From Pseudeuparius sepicola (lineage: Eukaryota > Arthropoda > Insecta > Coleoptera > Anthribidae), in NCBI GenBank assembly GCA_963920635.1, contig OY987301.1, positions 20,998,501 through 21,062,500 of the forward strand: a stretch of 64,000 nucleotides of DNA, given 5' to 3'. Shown here piece by piece: positions 38,280 through 48,600 of this stretch. Within the stretch, counting starts at the first letter, position 1, and each line of letters starts with the position of its first letter. The position numbers were made by a program, and so were the translations under genes. Below the pieces are notes generated by a model. It ran no database searches, was not told the DNA's origin, and saw nothing but the letters and a program-made list of their open reading frames with translations.

Positions 38280-38655
38280 TTAATTCCATATTTGACTACG
38301 AAGAGCTAGGTTCATTAGCACAATATTTTGCCAGTTGTTCCCTTCATAGGGACTTGGAAAATAAAAAACTGTAGTAATTACATACTTTTTAAGTTTGCGC
38401 TGCCCAAAATTCTCTATGAAATAATTGCTCTCAATAAATTGTTGACTACAAATGCAAGTAAATACTTGGTAGACTACAAAATTTTTCCTTTTTATTGCTG
38501 CAATCCACTTGTCTCTAATATCACCTTATCTCTTGGAAAACTGCAAAGTTATTAGCATAAGACTTACGAATGAAAAGAAACCCCACTATTCTTATTCTTT
38601 CCGCCCCGTTTGGTAGGTACATCCAAATACACAACAGTAGTTGGCCCTCTTTTTT
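38280..38655 (-). pseudogene. Broken THAP zinc-finger gene, two exons
   Basis: Exon 1 (about 38655-38568) reads YCCVFGCTYQT, then after a frame change KNKNSGVSFHS, ending in phase 2 at the donor GTAAGTC. Exon 2 (38540-38280) begins FPRDKV, then after another frame change reads RDKWIAAIKRKNF, CICSQQF and LKKYVITTVFYFPSPYEGN before TAA. This follows the THAP plan (Cys-x-Cys near the start, FP, Trp, then ICSxHF), but the final zinc-binding His is Gln here. Two frame changes and no clear start codon indicate a pseudogene. A second THAP first exon at 44761-44976 has its donor at the same place. Confidence 0.65.
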
Positions 38656-39222
38656 GTAATTTACAACTTAAACAGAAAGAATATAGCCACATAGCTAAAT
38701 CAAATTTTCTCTCCGATCTAAAACTATAATATTAAACCAAACACCAACTAAGAAAACTCAACGCCGTTTTATTCGAAATTGCCACCACGACACGAACTCA
38801 AATCAAATATAAATAATACAATAATTACTCCTATTCGTATTGGGACTTGGGACTTTGGGACAGAAGGAAAATTAAAATGACGTTTGACAACGGAACTCGT
38901 TTGAAGCACAGGACACAAAATTATAAAGTTAGGACAAACACCTATTTTGTGTTATGTGGTTTTTGCCGGAATCAGCTGATTTATTTACTATTTCACTTAC
39001 TCAAGTTTGGCTGCCAGTTTCTCTCTCTACACTCCTTCCATCTACTTGTCATTTCAATGTAATAAAGCTGAATATTTAAAATAGGTATGGGACATATTCA
39101 AAACGTCAGAAACTGACATATCTGTAACCACAGAATGCCCTTTTATGTTATAACCTATAATAAGTCCGCAAACAATAATGAAATATGATGTTATGCTCGA
39201 ATCTTTAATATAGTGTCAGTCC

Positions 39223-39242
39223 CCATATATAAATTATATATG
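39223..39242. mobile_element. Tiny palindrome with near-perfect 8-bp duplication
   Basis: CCATATATAAATTATATATG is nearly self-complementary. Flanks are GTCAGTCC (39215-39222) and GTCGGTCC (39243-39250), one difference. The AT content makes this example weaker than the others. Confidence 0.55.
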
Positions 39243-39310
39243 GTCGGTCCAGACGGTCTGTGGGACTGTGGTGGAACCAGAGCCATATAAAAAAACAGAA
39301 ATTAGGATCT

Positions 39311-39910
39311 TCCTTTGAATAAAGAACCCCGCAGGAATGAGGAAGGATCAAATTTGAGCGTAACGCTAGACCGGGACAGTCTCTGCATATGGCGGGATGC
39401 CGTTCCCGGTTTCACAGTGGTGTGCACCTTTGAGTGGTTTCAACAAACTACTCGAGGCAGAAATGTTTATTTTTCGTAAAATCAGTACCTACAATACAGG
39501 CCATTATAAGGCACATTTATGTCTTTAAGTTTAGGAATCCTTGATAATACGGCAATTCTAATTTTAAATTTCTAATTATAAAGAAGTAGGTACCTACACA
39601 AACGCCTATGACACTTTGGTGCATGGCCTCAAAAGTCAATTTAAATTACAAAATTACTTACCGATAGATTATTATCTTCAAACATTTAGTTTTGTAGGCC
39701 AGGAAAGAGCCACAAGCCACACAGCTAAGCATAAAAGTATCGAAACGCACCACATACTGCCACCTATCAATATATTATATATCAAAATATTGTGTTAAAA
39801 CTTTGTTTCTAGTGTAGGCACTGCCTACACCGGGCGATTTCCGTCTCACGTATTTTATAATATTTATAGAGCTTTGACTCCTTCCTGGACTTTTTTATTT
39901 ATAGGCCCAT
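39311..39910 (+). mobile_element. Family-B repeat, copy 2
   Basis: It starts CTTTGAATAAAGAACCCC and ends near CTCCTTCCTGGACTTTTTTA, and shares TGCATATGGCGGGATG and AACGCCTATG with the copy at 16797-17387. The right end is decayed and no target duplication is clear. Confidence 0.7.
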
Positions 39911-39919
39911 ACATACCAC

Positions 39920-41000
39920 AGATTATGATACATACTTCGCATAAGTTTGTCTCTATACCTGACAGACGCCAATGGGCCGGCCAAAATGTCAGCCAATAGC
40001 TTGCTGTATAATTTCAAATTCGATTACCAAATGTTTTGGCAGGCTATTATTTCAACAGAACCAATGCTGCATTTTCTGGAAATGCTGTCTCTGGAAATAC
40101 AGCATTGCTATTGCTTCTGTTGAAAGGACCGTGGACGACCTTTCCTCTAATTGAATCTGCAGCCCGCGAAAACTTTGAGTATTTGAATTGAACAGGCGCA
40201 CTTATTGAATTCGCAAAAGTATTATACCAAAAGAGAAATTATAGCTGTCAAATTGAAGTAGATGATTTAAAACTTACTATTTTAATTTTATCTCATACGA
40301 GCATAAAAAACCCATGAACATTTGTCCAGCGCTCTTGGCCATCAGTGGTGTTTTCCTAAACATGAGCATGCAGTCTACCTCGACCTTGATTTGAACCAAT
40401 GTCGATCGAAGGAAGAAAAACATGCAGTTAAATAGTTAGCAATGCTCCGAACATCACCACCGCAGCCTCGAATCTTTCAATCCAATCAGGTAAAACAATA
40501 ATAACCATAATAACTAATGGAATGTTAACATTTTTAAAGCACAAATATATGATGGGTGCAAATGTATGAGTCCAGATGAGGTCCCTTGTGTTAAAAATTA
40601 TTTGCTCCTCTGCTTGGTTCTTTGAAGCTGATTAGCAGACCCTTCCACTGCTCCCAGAGACGGTGCTCTTTTTTATTGTCGATATTGACTTGCAATTCTA
40701 GCACTGGCTAATGACATGCATATTACGTCACATGTCACATCAAATCACTGTTTAGATGCACTTAAGGTGGATTTATATGAAGGTCACCGTCAACTTCGGA
40801 ACGCCAACGCAAACGTCGAGTCTATAAATCCACCTTTAATCTTGGAAACGAACTACTTATTTTACTTCACTACCCCCAGTCTGGTCATAATGGGTTTTTC
40901 TTGCAGCTTTTAAATAAGGGGGTTTTATTTAATTGAGCCATGTTCCAAAACACATACTTATACATCCTCTAAAATTCTGGGAAACCAGAAGGTAGTAGGT
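39920..41000. other. Spacer with no recognised gene
   Basis: An imperfect hairpin at about 40050-40125 pairs TTTCAACAGAA with TTCTGTTGAAA. Text at 40395-40475 (GAAAAACATGCAGT, GCAATGCTCCGAACATC) resembles 58855-58940 in a rotatin intron, so it is a dispersed repeat. Confidence 0.4.
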
Positions 41001-41172
41001 ATATCTGAAATTTATTCACAATAAAATTTGTACCTACCTATAATATATAATTAAAAGAAAAACATATTCAACTTTCATTAATTTTACACAATCAGATTGC
41101 AGTCCCCTTCCATTCCCTATTTCCTTAAATCTAAAACTATATACCTATAATAATATCGAATAATTTATCTAT

Positions 41173-41433
41173 TTATGAAAGTTTTTCTTTATTATTATCT
41201 GTATTATTTGATATTTCGGTGACATTTTTCTGATCTACAACTTTTTCCTTCTTATTCCAAGCACATTCACATGAAAATGAACATGCCTCTTTATTTTCTT
41301 CACCAGATTTTTTTAATTTCCTATTTTCCCAGGCCTTCCATGGATCCCAAATCGATAGTAAAATTGGTTGAATATATCTGTGGAAAATGAATAGCAGCAA
41401 GGGAATTACAAAACAGGGAACACAGCCTGCCAT
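41173..41433 (-). CDS. C18orf32/UPF0729 family small protein
   Basis: An uninterrupted 86-residue frame begins MAGCVPCFVIPLLLFIFHRY and continues IQPILLSIWDPWKAW, followed by a polar Lys/Glu/Asn-rich tail. The Cys-Val/Ile-Pro-Cys-x-Val-Ile-Pro start, single hydrophobic segment and short length match the UPF0729 (human C18orf32) family. Human members associate with the ER and lipid droplets; the biochemical role is not settled. An acceptor just upstream (boundary 41442/41443) and a donor at 41530/41529 suggest an 85- to 90-nt intron in the 5' untranslated region. A possible poly(A) signal lies at 41011-41016. Confidence 0.85.
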   Translation of the reverse strand: MAGCVPCFVIPLLLFIFHRYIQPILLSIWDPWKAWENRKLKKSGEENKEACSFSCECAWNKKEKVVDQKNVTEISNNTDNNKEKLS

Positions 41434-41539
41434 ATTATTAGACTAAAATATAATAATTATTGTTATTAACAACTATCAATAAGCTTTAATTTATTAATGT
41501 AAATTAAAAACATTTCAGAATGTCTTTACCTTCTTCCCT

Positions 41540-43430
41540 GCTGGAAGCCACAAAATCAAAATATTGTTGCAGGTTGCAGCATCGAACTGACAAACGAATG
41601 TCAGTTAGGTACAGAACAGAGTGAACAAACTGGACCTCTAAAGCTGTTTTCGATAATTTACACTAAATTTTTTGTCAATGTTAACACCATTGCATGTGAA
41701 CTGCCCGGTGCAGTACAATTGGTGCGCCCTCCATATGCTCCGGGTTTAACCACAGTTTATTTGTTTCACGTAAGTTTCTTACATTGCTTTGGCTATTTTC
41801 TCTCTTGAAATGTTTCGATATTTTTTTTTCGACTTTCGGTAACTGCAAGGTTATTATGATGAGGAGGTATGGGCATTGTCGCCATATTTAGAAGCTACCC
41901 CCACCATTTTTTACTTCTATTACATTTCAATATTTCAAAAACAGAGGCGTATGAAATGTGTAGAGTGTACCTACCTACTACTATTTTTTATTTTCCCTGC
42001 TTTCTTTACGCAGCTAGTTACTGCATAATTGGTACCACCAGGCATAGCTTTTTCTTTGCAATAGGTACTGATAGATAATATAACAAAGAGAAAATCGAAT
42101 AAAATCAAGTAAAACACGCGGCACGCTACTGACTCCACTATGAACTAAAAATGTCTAGGGATTTACTAAATCAATCACGAACTTGAAGGTGGTGGGCGGC
42201 CAAGAACGTTAAAGTTTAACGTTCTTGATGGGCGGCATTGAGGTAGTATGGGGGGAGGCGCCATAACATTACTTTGTCGCATATAGCAAACGGGTTCAGT
42301 GTGGTTAAGTCTGTGATCAATATGGCTGACACACCAGGGTCTGATTAAACAGTATTCCTAGTAAAATTATAAAAAACCTACGAAAGAAAATATGGGGTTA
42401 TTTTGAATCGAAGGAAGAAACACCCTGTAGGCAATCCTTGAAAATACATACCTAGAGTAGTTATAAAGGTAATATTTTTCTTTTCATAAAGTACCAAAGT
42501 AGATATTATAAATTATATTGATACGGCTCTGTCTATTGTTTACATTACCTGTGAAATGTAATTCCTGTGAATTTCTTTTTGTCCACTTTGGAATTGCTAC
42601 TGCAACAACGTACAGCACATGACATATTTATTTCCAGAGGTCAATAGCTCGCAATAACAAGGAAAACTGCACTTTTAGCCACTTTTAATGCACTTTTAGC
42701 ACTGAGTCAACAAATTGACGTTGGTCTGGTAATCTCTGACGTAGTTGAACCCGTTTTGGGTCAGGTGACAGCTCTCCCCTCCATACTCCCTCAATGGTGG
42801 GCGGCTACTTTTGGTTTTGTTTAAGAGGGGGGGACTGTCCTAACCTTCCTATAAAGTAACTTTGGTTTACACCAAGGTTAGTTTGGTTTACACTACAAAA
42901 TGCAGAAATGTATTGCTGCTTCTTTCAAAATTGTTTCCCTGGTCGTCTAGGCAGAAACAATACAATAATATAGATTGGTTTCGTTTCCTTTCGACTTTTT
43001 GCAAACGCCCGAAAATTCAGCTTACCCAATACGCCATGTTCCCGGTTTTTCGCCACGCGCAAATGTCAAATGAACTGTCAACGTCAGTGGTAGGAGGTGT
43101 AGGTAGAAATATATAGGTTAGGTAGTAGTAGCAGACTTGACCAGACTCAGCTGTTCTTTCCTTGGTTATTATTCTATGAGCTGAGCATATAAAACAACCA
43201 GCAGTAATTCTCCCCATGGCGAGAACATTCTGCGCACCTGTTCGCGCAGCCGCCGTTGGGGAATAGACCAGCTCATATAAAACAACCAGCAGTACAACTA
43301 ACTCTTGAGAAATCTTCGGCAAATTCAATGACCTTGAGCCATAATGGGGGAATAGAAGTCAGAGGTGTAGTCGGGAAAATCAATTCAGAAATACAGAGTA
43401 GTCCTATTAGTAAACTATATTATATAGTGT
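41540..43430. other. Spacer with dispersed repeats
   Basis: No gene is recognised; the frame at 41869-42078 has no motif. ATATAAAACAACCAGCAGTA occurs twice (about 43187 and 43274), a local duplication. 43140-43430 matches 36960-37140 in reverse. Confidence 0.4.
42201..42228. mobile_element. Tiny palindrome with perfect TGGGCGGC duplication
   Basis: CAAGAACGTTAAA, G, then TTTAACGTTCTTG plus one A form the insert. TGGGCGGC flanks it exactly (42193-42200 and 42229-42236). Confidence 0.8.
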
Positions 43431-43491
43431 TAATGTAGAAATGTAAAAGAAATTATAATGTCTTTATTATCCTATAAGAACCTTTTTATGT

Positions 43492-43537
43492 GGATTACCG
43501 GTTTCGCAAACAACAACCGTTTTGCATCATCAGATCC
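43492..43537 (-). ncRNA. Hammerhead-ribozyme-like motif, near-complete core
   Basis: Read on the minus strand from 43537: GGAU (stem I), CUGAUGA, one extra U, GCAAAAC-loop-GUUUGC (stem II with one bulged A), GAAA, then ACC/GGU as a very short self-complementary stem III, A, and AUCC closing stem I. Predicted self-cleavage would fall between 43496 and 43495. This is the type I layout with minimal stem III known from Penelope-like elements. The extra U before stem II departs from the usual core, so activity is uncertain. Confidence 0.65.
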
Positions 43538-44215
43538 TTCAAAACTACAATTAACGAAAAACACTAAAGTACCACGTCTATATAAAAGGTTAAAAAACAG
43601 CATAAAACTTACATTTAAGATAAAAATCAGAGAGTTGTCAATCCATGGGGTGAGGGTGTACATTCTCCGGTTACTTTATGTCAAAAACGTCAAACAGAAT
43701 CAAAAATATTAATTACACCACAATTATGTAGATTCCAAGGTGGTTAGTATTATCTCAACTCAACCATATAGTTATTTTTTATTTGTTTAAATATTGTAGA
43801 AAATTAACCTCAAATTTTTATTTTCATCTATTTGGTTACATAAAACCATTATAATGGTCCAATATACATTCAGGTCAACTGGTTTTATGTAACCAAGTAG
43901 ATGAAAATAAAAAATTTGAGGTTAATTTTCTACAATATTTAAACAAATAAAAAATACAACTATATGGTTGAATTGAGATAATACTAACCACCTTAGAATC
44001 TACATAATTGTGGTGTAATTAATATTTTTGATTCTGTTTGACGTTTTTGACATAAAGTAACCGGAGAATGTACACCCTCACCCCATGGATTGACAACTCT
44101 CTGATTTTTATCTTAAATGTAAGTTTTATGCTGTTTTTTAACCTTTTATATAGAGGTGGTACTTTAGTGTTATTAAAGTTGTTAACGTATGTTTTTCGTT
44201 AATTGTAGTTTCGAA

Positions 44216-44261
44216 GGATCTGATGATGCAAAACGGTTGTTTTTTGCCAAACCGGTAATCC
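44216..44261 (+). ncRNA. Hammerhead-like motif, damaged core
   Basis: This is the inverted partner of the motif at 43492-43537. GGAT, CTGATGA, GCAAAA/TTTTGC and ACCGGT with ATCC are all kept. However, the core G of GAAA is C (base 44248, reading CAAA). In known hammerheads that G is needed for catalysis, so this copy is expected to be inactive. Confidence 0.6.
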
Positions 44262-44339
44262 ACATAAAAAGGTTTTTATAGGATAATAAAGACATTATAA
44301 TTTCTTTTACATTTCTACATTAATATCTTCCTATAATGG

Positions 44340-44500
44340 ACACCCCCATCAACTATTATATATAGTGTGTGGTAAGCACAAGCAGCTCTGACCCCTTCCT
44401 GGGATTCTTTATTTAAAAATACTAGCACAAAGCTCAATTTACAAAAAAAGCACACTCCACGGCACTGTAATATATCCCTCATAGAGCCAAAAAAGAACTG
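44340..44500. repeat. Dispersed repeat, right side of the split locus
   Basis: GTGTGGTAAGCACAAGCAGC, CCTTCCTGGGATTCTTTATT and AAAAAAGAACTGCCCA match 36815-36950 in reverse complement. The left side of the same repeat is at 43140-43430, so the palindrome lies between two halves of one repeat. Confidence 0.7.
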
Positions 44501-44618
44501 CCCAATCGCCCCGACACTGCATCCATTTGACAGAATCTATTCCCAAATGGCGGCTGCGTGAACAGGTGCGCGGAATTTTCCCGCCATGGAGACTACTACT
44601 ACTACTACTGGGCGCATC

Positions 44619-44641
44619 CACTGAACTATAATAGTTCAGTG
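44619..44641. mobile_element. Tiny palindrome with perfect GGCGCATC duplication
   Basis: CACTGAACTAT, A, then ATAGTTCAGTG is a 23-bp palindrome. GGCGCATC flanks it exactly (44611-44618 and 44642-44649). It shares the arm CACTGAACTAT with the insert at 35872. Confidence 0.85.
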
Positions 44642-44760
44642 GGCGCATCCTATTTCCAGGCAAAAGTAATGTCCGGCATATTGTCCCCAGTTTGACGTTT
44701 GCAGTTTGTTTTCAGCGATAGTTGTATTTTCAGCAGAGAAATGGTCAGTGTTTTTGGAAA

Positions 44761-44976
44761 ATGTCGTGTGCAGTACCAAGCTGTAAAGGCCGCTCCACAT
44801 TCGCGGCGCGAAACCCCGCGAAGAGGCGCGAACGTGAGTGTGGAGGTTGTCGGCTTTCGCGTAGTTTTCACGGCTTCACGTTCGCGCTTTCCGGTGTTCC
44901 CCGATCGGAGTCGGTTTTTTGTCCCGCGACAAATGAATTATAAGTCTAGGAGACCTCCGGGAGTATCATTTTTTCG
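44761..44976 (+). pseudogene. THAP zinc-finger first exon split by a GC-rich insert
   Basis: It starts MSCAVPSCK, the usual beginning of a THAP domain, and after about 145 GC-rich bases continues NYKSRRPPGVSFFR up to the donor CG/GTAAGTTT in phase 2. Joining the two parts gives a normal-looking THAP first exon. The insert (beginning GGCCGCTCCACATTCGCGGC) breaks the frame. No second exon was found downstream, so this is an orphan or dead copy. Confidence 0.55.
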
Positions 44977-45129
44977 GTAAGTTTAGTAAAGTTGTAGTAA
45001 AGTTGGTTTAATATGGCAGCCACTTTTATTAGGCAGTTCGCGCAGCTTGTAACCTGTTCTCCCTACTCCATTTCTCTGGTCGCAAGCGACGGTGCCGCTC
45101 GCACATGACTCAGGTTCCACCGTCCAAGG

Positions 45130-45155
45130 CATAGAGATCGCAGATGATCTCTATG
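45130..45155. mobile_element. Tiny palindrome beside a second one
   Basis: CATAGAGATC, GCAGAT, GATCTCTATG. Flanks are GTCCAAGG (45122-45129) and GTCCAACC (45156-45163), six of eight identical. The next insert begins at 45163. Confidence 0.7.
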
Positions 45156-45162
45156 GTCCAAC

Positions 45163-45196
45163 CACAGAAAATAGTGAAACTAGTATATTTTCTGTG
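45163..45196. mobile_element. Tiny palindrome, CACAGAAAATA type, copy 1
   Basis: CACAGAAAATA, a short loop and TATTTTCTGTG. GTCCAAC flanks it on both sides (45156-45162 and 45197-45203), extendable to 8 bp if the outermost G is counted. The same arm occurs at 58794. Confidence 0.75.
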
Positions 45197-45655
45197 GTCC
45201 AACGTCCAATGATCAATAAATTACAGAGGGCTGTTCGGATTCGGATAATTAACCGATTCAAAAAAAATTGGTGACACTGGAGTACTGGAGAACGGACAGT
45301 CAGTGGTTTTGTTTAAAGTAAACAGTTTTAAAATACTAAAAATAAAAAGCAAAAATTAAAAATGAAGTAATAAGAATATTTATAATTTTCTGTTGGCGAT
45401 GTGGAAACGAAAACATTTCCTGAATTATTTTTGACTGGTGATTTATAGTTGATACTTTGCAGTTGAGATATTTATTAATAAGGAACCACACAGGAAACGG
45501 ATTGTTTAGGTGTATTGTTCTAAATATATTCTAATATTTTGATAAAACAAGGAACAGGATTTATTAATAGCCTGTATTATACTTAATGCCCTTATTTTCT
45601 TGGCATCAATGAAGTCTTTGTTGTATTCACTCAGTACACTTTCTTATAATTGAAG

Positions 45656-48600
45656 ATGATCTTACCACAGGAAATTATTGAAACTATACTATCCAAATGT
45701 GACGGAAAAACTTTGCTAACTGCTCGAAAAGTTGACGAAGATTGGAAGGACATTATAGATTATTTAACAAAGGTAAGTATGTTTTTTATTTAATAAACTA
45801 TTATGATGACTAAAACCTAACATCTCTAGAAAACTCGAATCTGGGAATGGTGTTGCAAAGAAGAAATTCCCAAGAATGAACTGAATGATTACCTATTAAA
45901 TTACAATGAAAATGATGTTGAGAAATGGCTGTCAATTTATATCAACTGGAGCTCCTGGGAAAATATCCAAAATGTTATGTGCGATATTGTGCTCTGCCCT
46001 GTTGAATTTGATATGCCTCGAATATCATGTCTAGCTGTGTCAAGTATGGTTCAACTACTTGATCTTTTGTTTCCCATTCAATATCTTTTGTTTTAGACAA
46101 TCACATAGCACTGGGCTCGGAGGACGGAAGGCTAAGAATTTATAATCGGAATTGGGATGTTCTGTTTATCAGTCGTATAGCTGCAGTAAAAATTACTGCA
46201 TTGACGTTTATTGAATGTAGGTATAATAATAGGGAATAGGGATTCTCAATTCTAAAGTCAGTTGTCATTCATGCAAAGTTTGCTAACATTTACAATTTTT
46301 GCGATCGATTACCAGGGTCTGACTAATATAAGATTCCCAGTGGCTTGTAATTCTAAACTAATTCTTTTAGAAGTTATAAAAATTGTGTTTTTACCTTTCG
46401 TGGATCTTTATAAATGTCCTTAAATTAAGTAGCAAAATAAATTAACAGAATATACTGCTCCCGATCCGATCTAAACTATGCAGGAAACTCGACTGAGGGA
46501 AGAGCCGGCCCTGCATTCTGCTTGCCGCGTAAACACTTGACATTTTATGACGGCCAGATCAATAAGAATAAGTCACGTGATGGCCAATGTTTTGATCCAC
46601 TGCCTCAGTAACTTGGATAGACTTTAGTGCTATTCTGCTAATGTTGTAGTACCTACCGCCAGTACCGGTGTTACAATCAAGTAAAGGACTTCTAACGTAC
46701 TCCACATGAAATATCTATAACTTGTTTCAAATTATGCACAAAAATTGTCTTGATGGCAAGTTCATGCTTGTATTGATCAACTGACCAATGAATGTTCATA
46801 GCTCATCGTGGTCCACTTCATCTTTACCGGCATAAACAAGATGGTATAGACACATTTTCCTTTTTACTTTTTAGTTACAAATAATTTTGATGAGCTTCAC
46901 ATTTACGTAATTGTTTCGTATGCAAAAGGACTGTACATTTTTCATTTCGATGGCATTTTTAGAAGCCAAATGGAAATATTAGATGTAAAGTCTCACAGGT
47001 AAACAATAATTTTAGTTTTCAAATCCCTGTGTGGCTTTATTAATGGATTTTTTTTTAGTGTTTATAAGAACTACATTTGCTATGAGAAACTGGGTGGTCG
47101 ATTAAACATCTGCAAAATTGTCAACGACAATGGCAGAACTGAACTACAAGAAATATGGTTTACTCGAATATATTCTCCAAGTTGTATCACAACTTTTAAG
47201 ATGTGGAATGGTGTTTGCACAGTTTTAATAAATGGCCACATCAAAGTTTTAAACTATAGCAAAAAAATCAGTCCCGTCAAAGATATGAAGGACAAAACAT
47301 ACGTAAAATTCAATTTTCCATTATTTATAGATGGTACAAATACTCAGATTTTAAGAGATGATGTCATCATTAGTTTGTGTAAGTATTAAATAATAATCAT
47401 GATACTAATATAGCGTTGACCGACGTATTTATAAAGACTTCTCACGGCTATAGCTTTATGTCCTGGAAAACAGATGGCTCTGATGGCTAACAATGTATTC
47501 TTCATTGTATTTTATCTCTGGAAAGCGCATGGTGAGCCAAAAATGTGTCAGACGTGACAACTATGAGCAGTCTTTAATAATATATCAGTCAACGAATATA
47601 GCTTAAGAGATAATCTCACTCTCATTTGACGTACCAGTTTGAAACTAAGCCAGGCATGATGTCACTTGGTGCTAATCAAAATGGGCTAATACCTTATACC
47701 TATAGCAACCTATACCCCGCAAAAGAAATGTCCGACCGGGGGAATAATTTGGCGGCCATTTTTAACCCTAAATGAGGCGGGAAATTTGAAATAATTTATG
47801 TGGGTGGGTTCCAAAGATAATGTAATGTCTTGGTTGTCGTTTTGTGTAAAATCGAAAGTATTTTAGTTCAAAGTACAACATACATAGGTCCAAGATTTTT
47901 CTTGGTTTTAAATTTAAAGTAATGCATTCGGGAAACGAAGCAGCTAACTGGTTGAGAGATTATACAACTTAATCAAAACAACATATTTTAATCATCAGAA
48001 ATAATATAGTTATTATTATTGTACATTATACCTTATACAATAGCTGCATTATAAATAATTACTTATAAAAAATATGAAAATATTTTTAATTACCTAACAT
48101 TTTCTTACAATATTTAAGTGAAGTTATTTCTAATTACGCTCTTTTTCGATACGCTTCAGTAATTTTGCTGGTGGTGATCTGCACTTAACAGGTTTACTTG
48201 CTGCTGCTGTTTTCATTTCTTCGGTTAATTCTATTTGCTCCAGAAATGAGGTTCTCTTCGTCATATCGATCATTACAATGTCTCCATTTTCCTCATCTCC
48301 AAGAGTTACTTCTTGAACCGGAATGAATTTCTTTGGTGGTCTTACCAATTTTGACTCCACTGCTTCTTCGGTTAGGTTTCTGGTTTCTATATTATGGTAG
48401 AGCGCCACTTTTCGCGTTCTTTTGTATTAAAAAATCCTGTTCAACAAAATGAATAGAACACGCATACATAGAATTCTTCCAGGGAATATTATTGTATATA
48501 CCACCTTAGAATACTTAAGCCACTTTTTAAATTTAGTTAATTCTCTTGAAAACCTAAAAATCGGCAAGAAATCAGAAAATATCAATGAAAATTGCTATTA

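Larger units (their letters stand above)
43431..44322. mobile_element. Large palindrome, probably Penelope-like inverted pair
   Basis: The left half (AATGTAGAAATGTAAAAGAA, then TGTCTTTATTATCCTATA) is repeated in reverse complement up to 44322. Arms are about 420 bp around a spacer of a few tens of bases near 43860-43880. By eye the arms are far less diverged than other palindromes in this window. Each arm holds a hammerhead-like motif. A related locus at 36800-37140 lacks the insert, and TATATAGTGT occurs at both junctions (about 43424 and 44357). Penelope-like elements are known to carry hammerhead motifs in their terminal repeats and often insert as inverted partial copies; the assignment here is inference, since no reverse transcriptase is present. 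Confidence 0.7.
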
